Assembly: GCA_017307285.1 (NCBI GenBank)
Contig: JAFKFI010000053.1
Span: 41,009 to 105,008 of the forward strand
Reading direction: 5' to 3'
Length of the DNA stretch: 64,000 nt
DNA from: Alphaproteobacteria bacterium
GTDB lineage: Bacteria > Pseudomonadota > Alphaproteobacteria > Acetobacterales > Acetobacteraceae
Shown here one piece after another: positions 57,264 through 64,000 of this stretch. The translations under genes and the position numbers were made by a program. The notes below the pieces were generated by a model that had not been told where the DNA came from, ran no database searches, and saw nothing but the letters and a program-made list of their open reading frames with translations. The stretch's first letter is position 1, and each line of letters begins with the position of its first letter.

Positions 57264-59330
57264 TCATGCCGTGACGATGTTGAACCAGAAATCGAACGTG
57301 TCGAGGCAGGAGACGAAGGACGAAAGCTTCTTCGGGTCGCCAGTCAGTTTCGCCTTCCCCGCCACGATCTGCTTTTCCATCGTGGTCGTGCCGAGCATCA
57401 CGTCGTTCAGCGCCTCGCGGGTCATGACGATGGACGCATCGGCGTCCGGCAAGCTGCGATCCTTGGAATAGTGGATCGCGGCGTTTTCCGCGCCGAGAAC
57501 ATATTTCTCCTTGGTGTCGGTCAGTTCGAGATTGAAGGCGACCGTCAGCCCGGCCGCGCGGTCGCCGTTCAGGCGCACGCCAAGGAAGTCGAAGAACATC
57601 TCGATCGGCATGGCACGAATCGTATCGGGACTAGCCGTGTTGGGGACCGGCAGCTTGGTGACACCCTGGCGGAGCTCCAGGGCACCGGTCAGGAAGAAGT
57701 TCCGCCACGGCCCGGATTCCGCCTGGTAGCCAAGCTGCTCATAGGCGTCCGCCAGCAAGTGTTTCGCCGCGAGATTGTCCGCGTCGGCGAACACCACGTG
57801 GTTCACCACCTCGGCGACCCAGCGATAGTCCCCCTCGTCGAATGACTGCTTGGCCTGGCGGAGAACGTTGTCCGCGCCGCCCATGAACGCGACATAGCGG
57901 CGCGCTGCGTCGACCGGCGTGCGCCGGTACAGATTGGCCGGGACACCATCGAAAAAGCCAAGCCGCAGATTGTACTGCGCCTCCGCATCGTGATAGACGC
58001 TGCCGTAATAGCTGCGGCAGGACCATTGTACCGCCAGGGTCGGAGGCAGCCGGATCTTGTCGGCGATCTCGCGCGGCGTCATGCCGGTGTTGGCCATGCG
58101 CAGGGTCTGGTCATGGATGAACCGGAACATGTCGCGCTGCGCCTTCAGGAACGCGACCACGCGCTCGTTGCCCCAGGTCGGCCAATGATGCGATGCGAAG
58201 ACCACCTGCATGTCGTCGCCGAACATGTCGAGCGCCTGCTGCAGGTATTTCGACCAAAGCAAGCCGTCACGCACCTTGGCGCCGCGCAGCGTGTAGAGAT
58301 TGTGCAGCGTGTGCGTCGCGTCCTCCGCAGCGCAGAACGCCTTGTATTTCGGAATGTAGAACATGAATTCCGCGGGCGCCTCGGATTCCGGCGCCATGAT
58401 CACGTTCAGGTCGACACCGTCGATCGTGATCGTCTCGCCGGTCTTGGTCGCATGGTCGGTTGGCACCACGAGGCCAATCGTGCCGGTCGACGTGGTCTTG
58501 CCAAGGCCGCCATCGACCTGCCCGGTCGGGCTCTTGCCGACGAGATTGCCGTACATGTAGCTGGCGCGACGGCTCATCGCGTTGCCGGCAATGACGTTCT
58601 CGCTGACCGCTGCGCGCGTGAAATCCTCGGGCGCAAGAACCTTGACCTTCCCGGCGGCAAGGTCGGCGTCGGTCACGAAGGTCCGCACACCGCCGTAGTG
58701 ATCGACATGGCTGTGCGTATGGATCACCGCGACGACCGGCTTGTCGCCCAGCTTGGGAATCACCAGCCCTTGCCAGACCGCCTTGCTGACTTCCTGGGAG
58801 ATGAACGGGTCGATCACGATATAGCCGGTGTTCGACCGGATGATGCTCATCACCGAAAGATCGTATCCGCGCGCCTGCCAGATACCATCTGGAACGACCT
58901 CGAACAGGCCATGAATCATGTTGAGCTTGGCCATCCGCCAGAGGCTCGGATTGACCGTGTCGGGCGCGTCGTCGCTCTCTGTCACCTTGATGAAGTCGTA
59001 CGCCGTGGCATCCCAGACCGGCACGCCATCGCTGTTGCGGATGATCACGGGCTCCGGCAGCGAGCCAAGATGGCCACGACGCGCGTCGGCGAAGTCGCGT
59101 GTGTCATCGAATGGCAGCCCCTGCCGATACAGCGCATTCACATCGCGCGTCGCCCGGGTCGCCGGCTTCGGCGATGCTCCGGTTTTGGAGGCAGGCGGAG
59201 TGTCCTGCGCGGATGCGGGAGAGACGGCGCCGGACAGGCCCGCGGCGATACCGACGGATGCGACACCGCGCAGGAAATCGGAACGGCGAATCCCGGAAGG
59301 CTGGCCCTCATTATCCGATCTACGTGACAC
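57264..59330 (-). CDS. Alkyl sulfatase-type metallo-beta-lactamase-fold hydrolase
   Basis: A 688-residue exported hydrolase of the SdsA1/BDS1 type, which cleaves alkyl sulfate esters such as SDS. The twin-arginine signal GIRRSDFLRGVASVG is at about residues 13-27. The binuclear zinc motif is HSHVDH (residues 206-211), and CAAEDATHTLHN supplies further ligands. The dimerisation region and a C-terminal sterol-carrier-like domain (VAFNLELTDTKEKYVL) complete the fold. A natural substrate other than SDS is quite possible. Confidence 0.92.
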   Translation of the reverse strand: MSRRSDNEGQPSGIRRSDFLRGVASVGIAAGLSGAVSPASAQDTPPASKTGASPKPATRATRDVNALYRQGLPFDDTRDFADARRGHLGSLPEPVIIRNSDGVPVWDATAYDFIKVTESDDAPDTVNPSLWRMAKLNMIHGLFEVVPDGIWQARGYDLSVMSIIRSNTGYIVIDPFISQEVSKAVWQGLVIPKLGDKPVVAVIHTHSHVDHYGGVRTFVTDADLAAGKVKVLAPEDFTRAAVSENVIAGNAMSRRASYMYGNLVGKSPTGQVDGGLGKTTSTGTIGLVVPTDHATKTGETITIDGVDLNVIMAPESEAPAEFMFYIPKYKAFCAAEDATHTLHNLYTLRGAKVRDGLLWSKYLQQALDMFGDDMQVVFASHHWPTWGNERVVAFLKAQRDMFRFIHDQTLRMANTGMTPREIADKIRLPPTLAVQWSCRSYYGSVYHDAEAQYNLRLGFFDGVPANLYRRTPVDAARRYVAFMGGADNVLRQAKQSFDEGDYRWVAEVVNHVVFADADNLAAKHLLADAYEQLGYQAESGPWRNFFLTGALELRQGVTKLPVPNTASPDTIRAMPIEMFFDFLGVRLNGDRAAGLTVAFNLELTDTKEKYVLGAENAAIHYSKDRSLPDADASIVMTREALNDVMLGTTTMEKQIVAGKAKLTGDPKKLSSFVSCLDTFDFWFNIVTA

Positions 59331-59460
59331 GTTCGCGTTCCTCCTCTTGTGCCAAGCCGCAGCGTGTCGGTTGAAAGCATCCCACGTCTGCGCACGCTGC
59401 CTTCGCTCAGCCTATTCGGAGCGCGCGTCGCGAGTCACGGGATTGGCCGGAGGACTGATT

Positions 59461-59907
59461 TCACTCTTCCGCGCGGACATTGCCGCGATGTCGCTTGATT
59501 CTCGAGCGCTGGCTCTTGGCCTCCAACCGCCGCTCCTTCGATGCAAGCGTCGGCCGTGTCTTGCGGCGCCGCACCGGCGGCGTCTCGGCGCGGCGGATCA
59601 AATCGGCCAGAGCCTCGATCACGTCCTGGCGATTGCGCTCCTGGCTGCGATGGCGCCGCGCGGTCAGCACCAGAACGCCATCCTGCGTAAGCCGCCGCCC
59701 CGCCAATCGCGCCAGACGCGCCTTTACATCCTCGGGCAACGACGGCGAGTTGCGCACATCGAAGCGCAACTGCACCGCCGTCGACACCTTGTTGACGTTC
59801 TGCCCGCCCGGCCCCGAGGCGCGGATGAAGCTTTCGCTGATCTCGCCCTCGTCGATGCTGATGCGGTCGGTGATACGAATCATCGCGCCGGATGCCGGAT
59901 TTGCCAT
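59461..59907 (-). CDS. arfB: Alternative ribosome-rescue factor ArfB (YaeJ)
   Basis: A 148-residue peptidyl-tRNA hydrolase that frees stalled ribosomes. The GGQ motif is at residues 34-36 (ASGPGGQNVNK). The basic C-terminal tail rich in Arg and Lys (RRRKTRPTLASKERRLEAK) enters the mRNA channel in known ArfB. The start could be residue 1 or Met9. A repeat element separates it from the CoA-transferase gene. Confidence 0.95.
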   Translation of the reverse strand: MANPASGAMIRITDRISIDEGEISESFIRASGPGGQNVNKVSTAVQLRFDVRNSPSLPEDVKARLARLAGRRLTQDGVLVLTARRHRSQERNRQDVIEALADLIRRAETPPVRRRKTRPTLASKERRLEAKSQRSRIKRHRGNVRAEE

Positions 59908-59957
59908 TCCCGGTATAAGCCGATTCGCCCCATCGTCATGACCGGCGGAGGCCGGTC

Positions 59958-60012
59958 ATCCACGACTTTACCGCTCGCCAGCAAAGTCGTGGATGGTCGG
60001 CCTGCGCCGACC
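59958..60012. repeat. Dispersed repeat, copy 2 (two hairpins)
   Basis: ATCCACGACT (59958-59967) pairs with AGTCGTGGAT (59985-59994), followed by GGTCGGC (59995-60001) and GCCGACC (60006-60012) around CTGC, matching the copy at 48869-48925. An extra small hairpin, ACCGGC with GCCGGT, precedes it at 59941-59956. Confidence 0.85.
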
Positions 60013-60039
60013 ACGACGAGTACCTTGCAAACTAGCGCT

Positions 60040-61227
60040 TCAGCCCTGCTGCACCGCTCCGCTCTCGGTCAGCCGCGCGATCTCCCGCTCGTCGAACCCA
60101 TGCTCGCGCAGGATCGCCACGCTATGCTGCCCAAGCGCCGGCGCAACCGCGTTCGCCGCCCCGCTCTCGAACGGCACTGCGCCAATCAGATTGGGCATCG
60201 GCACTGGCTGCGCCACACCGGGATGGCTCACCCACGCCACCGCCCCACAAGCCGCGACATGCGGCTGCTTCAAGAACTCGGTGTAGGTGTTGAGCTGCTC
60301 GTGCATGATCCGGTGCGGTGCGAACTTTTCCGAGCACTCCTTGAACGTGAGCGCACCGAGCAGCGGCCGCACGATCGCCAGCAACTCGGCCTCGTTCGCA
60401 CGCCTCCCGTCGCGATCGCGAAAGCGCGGGTCCTCCGGCAATGACGCCACGCCGAGCGCCGTGCAGAACGCCACCCATTCATGCTCGCGCGCCAGCGTAA
60501 TATTGATCCAGCCGTCGCGCGTCTGGTGGATGCCGGAAGGCGGCGCGGAAGGCGGGGTCGTGCCGCCCTCCAGATAGGACGACATCATCCGCACCACCTG
60601 CAACGACGCCGCCGCCTGCAGCAAGCTCGCCTCGATATGCCGCCCGCGCTTCTCATGCTGGCGCGCGAACAGCGCCGTCGCGATGGCGGAATAGGCGTAG
60701 ATTGCCGTGCTCATGTCGATCGCGATGATCGGAATGCGGTGTGGCTGCCCGTCTGCGCCCTTATTCTCAGCTGTAAGCCCGGTATACGCCTGCAACACCG
60801 GGTCCATCGCCGGCCGCTCGGCAAGGGGTCCGGTCTGGCCGAAGCCGGAGACCGAGAGATAGATGATGCGCGGCTCGCGCTCGGACACGTCGCGATAGCC
60901 GAAGCCGAGCCGGTCGATCACGCCGGGCCGGAAGCCCTGCACGAACACGTCCGCATCCTGCACCAGCCGCCACAGCACCGCGCGTCCGTCCGCGTGCTTA
61001 AGGTCGAGGGCGATGCTGCGCTTGCCGAGATTCGCGGGGATGGAATAGGCAGTCTGGTCGTCGTAGCGCACGCCGAGCCCGCGGCTCCAGTCGCCGCCCT
61101 CGCCGGTTGGCTCCACCTTGATCACGTTGGCGCCGTACTGCGCCAGCATCATCGCGGCGTACGGCCCCGCGACGCCTTGGCTGAGATCGACGACCTTGAG
61201 CCCCGCGAACGGCTTTTCGTAGCTCAT
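60040..61227 (-). CDS. Family III CoA-transferase (CaiB/BaiF)
   Basis: A 395-residue CoA-transferase. Family marks are GLKVVDLSQGVAGPYAAMMLA at the start, PANLGKRSIALDLK, and the catalytic Asp142 in AMDPVLQAYTG. Known members move CoA between carboxylic acids such as formate/oxalate, carnitine or succinate/mesaconate. The ATG overlaps the stop of the upstream oxygenase gene as ATGA, so the two enzymes are likely made together. Confidence 0.93.
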   Translation of the reverse strand: MSYEKPFAGLKVVDLSQGVAGPYAAMMLAQYGANVIKVEPTGEGGDWSRGLGVRYDDQTAYSIPANLGKRSIALDLKHADGRAVLWRLVQDADVFVQGFRPGVIDRLGFGYRDVSEREPRIIYLSVSGFGQTGPLAERPAMDPVLQAYTGLTAENKGADGQPHRIPIIAIDMSTAIYAYSAIATALFARQHEKRGRHIEASLLQAAASLQVVRMMSSYLEGGTTPPSAPPSGIHQTRDGWINITLAREHEWVAFCTALGVASLPEDPRFRDRDGRRANEAELLAIVRPLLGALTFKECSEKFAPHRIMHEQLNTYTEFLKQPHVAACGAVAWVSHPGVAQPVPMPNLIGAVPFESGAANAVAPALGQHSVAILREHGFDEREIARLTESGAVQQG

Positions 61228-62294
61228 GCGGGCGCCGCCGCGCCGGCCAGCTTCGCCGCGTCCGAAGCGTGTCCTTTCTGGTGAAAGTAATTGGCCCGGT
61301 AAAACGCCAGCACGAGATCGCGATACACCGCCGGCTCGTAGCGCGGCGGGTTGTCCGCCGAAATGCAGCTCGGCAGGCACTCGATCACGCTGCTCGGGTT
61401 CGGGCTGTGGAAATAGGCGATGGAGTAGCGGTCCGTGCCGCTCTCGTTGATCACCCCGTGCGGCGTCGAAAGGAACCGGTCGTTCGACCAGCGCCGCATG
61501 ATGTTGCCGAGATTGATGAGGAACGTCCCCGGGATGATCGGCGGCGGGAACCACTCGCCGGTGGGCAGCCGCACCGCCAGCCCCGGCACGTCGGTCCGCG
61601 CCAGCGCGGTCATGAAGCTGTTGTCGGTGTGCGGCGCCTGACCGAACAAATTCTCCTCGTCGGCATCCTGCGGCGGATAGTGCAGGAAGCGGCAAGTGGC
61701 GTGCGCCTCGTTGGCGAAAAACCGCGCGAAATAATCGGGCGGCAGGTCGAGCGCGACAGCGAACGCGGGCAGCATCCGGTCGCACATCGCCCCGAGTGCG
61801 TGGCAATACGCCATCATGTCGTTGCGTAAGTCGTCTGGGCGCATCCCTGGCACGCCGTCCGGCCATTGGTTGCGCCCGCGCAGCTCGATCCCGGCGCGCA
61901 CGTCGGGATGGTCCGGCCCGCGATCGTGGCTGACGAAGAAACTCTCGTTCTGATTCGGCCGCGTCGCCTTGTGCACGGTCGAGGCGCCCTGCACCGAGGC
62001 GTTCATTGGCAGATAGCCGATGTTGTTCCCGTTCAGCCGCAGCGCGAGCTTTTGGTCCATCGGCAGCGCGTGGAAGCGCCGCGAGGCAGCGAAGCCCCGA
62101 TCAACGATCTCGTCCGGCACGCCGTGGTTGAGCGCGTAGAAGAACCCGACATGCTCGCAGGCGTCCCGCACCTCGGCCGCCACCCGGGCCAGCGCGCCCG
62201 GCTCGCCCGCGAAGCTCGGGCCGAAATCGATCACCGGGATCTTCGCCGCCGCCTCCGCGTAGTCCCGCACCGCGTGCTGCTTGAAGAGATGCAT
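61224..62294 (-). CDS. 2OG-Fe(II)/isopenicillin-N-synthase-type oxygenase
   Basis: A 356-residue non-haem iron oxygenase. The iron triad is His222 and Asp224 (APHTDNSF) with His279 (STPHGVIN); Arg289 and Ser291 (DRYSIAYF) would bind the 2-oxoglutarate or substrate carboxylate. A very good GGAGGTGA site precedes the ATG. It is the first gene of a pair with the CoA-transferase. The substrate is unknown; oxidation of an acid later activated as a CoA ester is a reasonable idea. Confidence 0.92.
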   Translation of the reverse strand: MHLFKQHAVRDYAEAAAKIPVIDFGPSFAGEPGALARVAAEVRDACEHVGFFYALNHGVPDEIVDRGFAASRRFHALPMDQKLALRLNGNNIGYLPMNASVQGASTVHKATRPNQNESFFVSHDRGPDHPDVRAGIELRGRNQWPDGVPGMRPDDLRNDMMAYCHALGAMCDRMLPAFAVALDLPPDYFARFFANEAHATCRFLHYPPQDADEENLFGQAPHTDNSFMTALARTDVPGLAVRLPTGEWFPPPIIPGTFLINLGNIMRRWSNDRFLSTPHGVINESGTDRYSIAYFHSPNPSSVIECLPSCISADNPPRYEPAVYRDLVLAFYRANYFHQKGHASDAAKLAGAAAPA

Positions 62295-62454
62295 GGGCTC
62301 ACCTCCGATACGGCCGCCAGCGCTCCGCGGCGCCGCCTTCCCGAGTGTTGGGCCGCGCCAAAAGCCCGTCAAGCGAGGGGTGGCCTGCAGGGATTTGTTG
62401 CGAGGAAGTGCGGCGTAGCCGAGACTGAGCCGGAACGGCCAAGGGGGAAGACCA

Positions 62455-63051
62455 GTGGCAAGCGGCAAGCGCGTTCGCGCCCGGCGCCCGCCGCGCCTCG
62501 CGACCCTGGCCGCCGTGCTCGCGCTGCTCTCCGTCGGCGCCGCAGCGGCGGCCTTCGAGGGCGTGAGCCTGCCGGACACCGCCACATTCAACGGCACCCA
62601 GCTCCGTCTCAACGGCATCGGGCTCCGCACCTATTCCTGGCTGCGCATCCGCATCTACGTCGCCGGGCTGTATCTCGAGCGCCCGTCGCACGACGCCGAG
62701 GCGATCCTCCGCTCGCCGGAGAAGAAACTGCTCGTCGTGCGCTTCATCCACGATGTCGACGCCGAGGACGCCCGCAAGGCTTGGCGCGAGGGATTCCAGG
62801 ACAACTGCCTCCCACCCTGCCATCTCGCGCCCGCCGACATCGCCCGCTTCCTCGCCGCGGTGCCCGATATGCGGAGCGGCGACCACAGCACCCTCGCCTT
62901 CACCTCGAACGCCGTCGCGATCACCCTGAACGGCCAGACGCTCGGCACCATCTCCGACCCGATGTTCGCCCACGCGGTCCTCGCCGCCTTCCTCGGCCCT
63001 CATCCGCCGACCGCGCAGCTCAAACGCGAGCTGCTAGGGCTCGCGGAGTAG
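62455..63051 (+). CDS. Chalcone isomerase-like exported protein
   Basis: A 198-residue protein with a signal peptide ending near AAA (about residues 30-33). The mature domain reads FEGVSLPDTATFNGTQLRLNGIGLR and VAGLYLERPSHDAEAIL, the pattern of bacterial chalcone-isomerase-fold proteins that do not act on chalcone. GTG at 62455 follows AAGGGGGAAGA. Role unknown; relatives may bind fatty acids. Divergent from the oxygenase gene. Confidence 0.86.
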   Translation: MASGKRVRARRPPRLATLAAVLALLSVGAAAAAFEGVSLPDTATFNGTQLRLNGIGLRTYSWLRIRIYVAGLYLERPSHDAEAILRSPEKKLLVVRFIHDVDAEDARKAWREGFQDNCLPPCHLAPADIARFLAAVPDMRSGDHSTLAFTSNAVAITLNGQTLGTISDPMFAHAVLAAFLGPHPPTAQLKRELLGLAE

Positions 63052-63059
63052 GAGGACGC

Positions 63060-64000
63060 TCATGGACGCAGGTCGGCACCCGACGCAATCAAATCGTGAT
63101 GGCACGCAACGAACTGGCCGGGTGCCGCCTCCCGCAGCTCCGGCACCTCCTCGGCACACCGGCCGTCCGCGCGCGGGCAGCGAGTACGGAAACGGCAGCC
63201 GGAAGGCGGGTCGATGGGCGAGGGCGGCTCGCCGAACGGCACGTTCTCGGCGGGACGCACAGTAGGGTCGGGCACCGGGATGGCGTCCAGCAGCAGCCGC
63301 GTGTAGGGGTGCGCCGGCGTCGCGTAGAGGCGCTCCGTCGGGCCGATCTCGCAGAGGCGGCCGAGATACATCACCGCCACCCGATCGCTGACCGCCTTCA
63401 CCACCGCGAGGTCGTGGGCGATGAACAGCAGGGTCAGCGCGTGCCGGCGCTTCATCTCCTCGAGCAGGTTGAGGATCTGCGCCCGCACCGACACGTCAAG
63501 CGCCGAGACCGGCTCATCGCAGATCACCAATTCCGGCTCCAGCACCAGGGCGCGCGCGATGCACACGCGCTGGCACTGCCCGCCGGAGAACTCGTGCGGC
63601 AACCGGCCGATGGCGAGGTCGGCATCGAGCCCGACCGCGCCCAGCATATCGCGCACCCGCCGCTCCCGCTCCCGCTTGTTTCCGACGCCCGCGATGACCA
63701 GTGGCTCGGCCACGATATCGCCGATGCGGCGGCGCGGGTTGAGGGAGGCGATCGGGTCCTGAAAGATCAGCTGGATGCGCCGCCGCATCTTTCGCAGCGC
63801 TACACGGCCGAGGCTGGTAAGCTCGACGCCGTCGAACGTCACCCGCCCGGCTTGCGGCGGGTGCAGCTGCAGAACGGCGCGGCCCAGGGTGGACTTGCCG
63901 CAGCCTGACTCGCCGACCAGCCCCAGCGTCTCGCCGCGCGCGATGTGCAGGCTGACATCGGAGACCGCGTGCACGGTCTTGCCGCCGGCGGGGTACTCGA
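63060..64000 (-). CDS. Oligopeptide/dipeptide ABC transporter ATP-binding protein (5' end missing)
   Basis: At least 313 residues of an OppF/DppF-type ATPase. The Walker A GESGCGKS, signature SGGQCQRVCIARAL and Walker B LVICDEPVSALD are intact. The C-terminal oligopeptide ABC extension has Cys residues in FRTRCPRADGRCAEEVPEL and VACHHD, probably for an iron-sulfur or zinc site. The frame is open to base 64000, so the start and the rest of the operon lie outside the window. Confidence 0.93.
   Translation of the reverse strand, partial: EYPAGGKTVHAVSDVSLHIARGETLGLVGESGCGKSTLGRAVLQLHPPQAGRVTFDGVELTSLGRVALRKMRRRIQLIFQDPIASLNPRRRIGDIVAEPLVIAGVGNKRERERRVRDMLGAVGLDADLAIGRLPHEFSGGQCQRVCIARALVLEPELVICDEPVSALDVSVRAQILNLLEEMKRRHALTLLFIAHDLAVVKAVSDRVAVMYLGRLCEIGPTERLYATPAHPYTRLLLDAIPVPDPTVRPAENVPFGEPPSPIDPPSGCRFRTRCPRADGRCAEEVPELREAAPGQFVACHHDLIASGADLRP

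Overview
The window is high-GC DNA (about two thirds G+C by eye) with short intergenic gaps and many ATGA, GTGA or TTGA stop/start overlaps. The content points to an alphaproteobacterium, most likely Acetobacteraceae or another Rhodospirillales: a lanthanide-type XoxF methanol dehydrogenase with a full pqqABCDE set, glutathione-linked formaldehyde oxidation, trpB-trpA-accD-folC order, and a transketolase-gap-pgk string. The family-level placement is an inference. I saw no rRNA, tRNA, CRISPR array, intact IS element or phage gene, and no recognisable DNA-binding regulator.

Layout. 1-11.4 kb: the start of a di-haem peroxidase, an epoxide-hydrolase-like enzyme, an isomerase/GST pair, two acyl-CoA carboxylase beta paralogues with no biotin carboxylase beside them, and a complete branched-chain-type ABC importer (LivH, a fused LivM-LivG, LivF and a binding protein). 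This looks like uptake and CoA-dependent breakdown of an organic acid or aromatic compound. 11.4-29.3 kb: a one-carbon/quinoprotein block. It holds gfa, a cytochrome c, a PQQ-associated ABC transporter operon (binding protein, YVTN propeller, ATPase, permease and an unknown exported protein), xoxF-xoxG-xoxJ and a CXXXCW rhodanese-like gene, a metallo-beta-lactamase-fold relay hydrolase, pqqABCDE, a fused SoxYZ-like carrier, two small exported unknowns and glutathione-dependent formaldehyde dehydrogenase. Together these would oxidise methanol to formaldehyde in the periplasm, make PQQ and probably supply the metal, and pass formaldehyde through glutathione in the cytoplasm.

29.3-41.1 kb: phosphate uptake (DUF47 and PiT), a YgjP-like metallopeptidase, RidA, then the housekeeping run trpB-trpA-small coiled-coil protein-accD-folC-transketolase-gap-pgk. 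FolC carries an in-frame palindromic insertion and the transketolase has lost several canonical active-site residues. 41.1-48.9 kb: accessory DNA with a 718-residue orphan membrane protein, a 29-residue hydrophobic peptide, two MFS transporters, a Nudix hydrolase, a candidate small RNA with a strong terminator, an IS110-like relic and two DUF4168 proteins. 48.9-54.1 kb: an aldolase/SMP-30/amidohydrolase operon, a YdcF-like protein preceded by four palindromes at an exact 33-bp period, and lactate permease. 54.1-64 kb: a possible decayed ORF, a lipoprotein, a DHA2 exporter, an alkyl-sulfatase-type hydrolase, ArfB, a CoA-transferase coupled to a 2OG-Fe(II)-type oxygenase, a chalcone-isomerase-like protein and the C-terminal part of an oligopeptide ABC ATPase cut by the window end.
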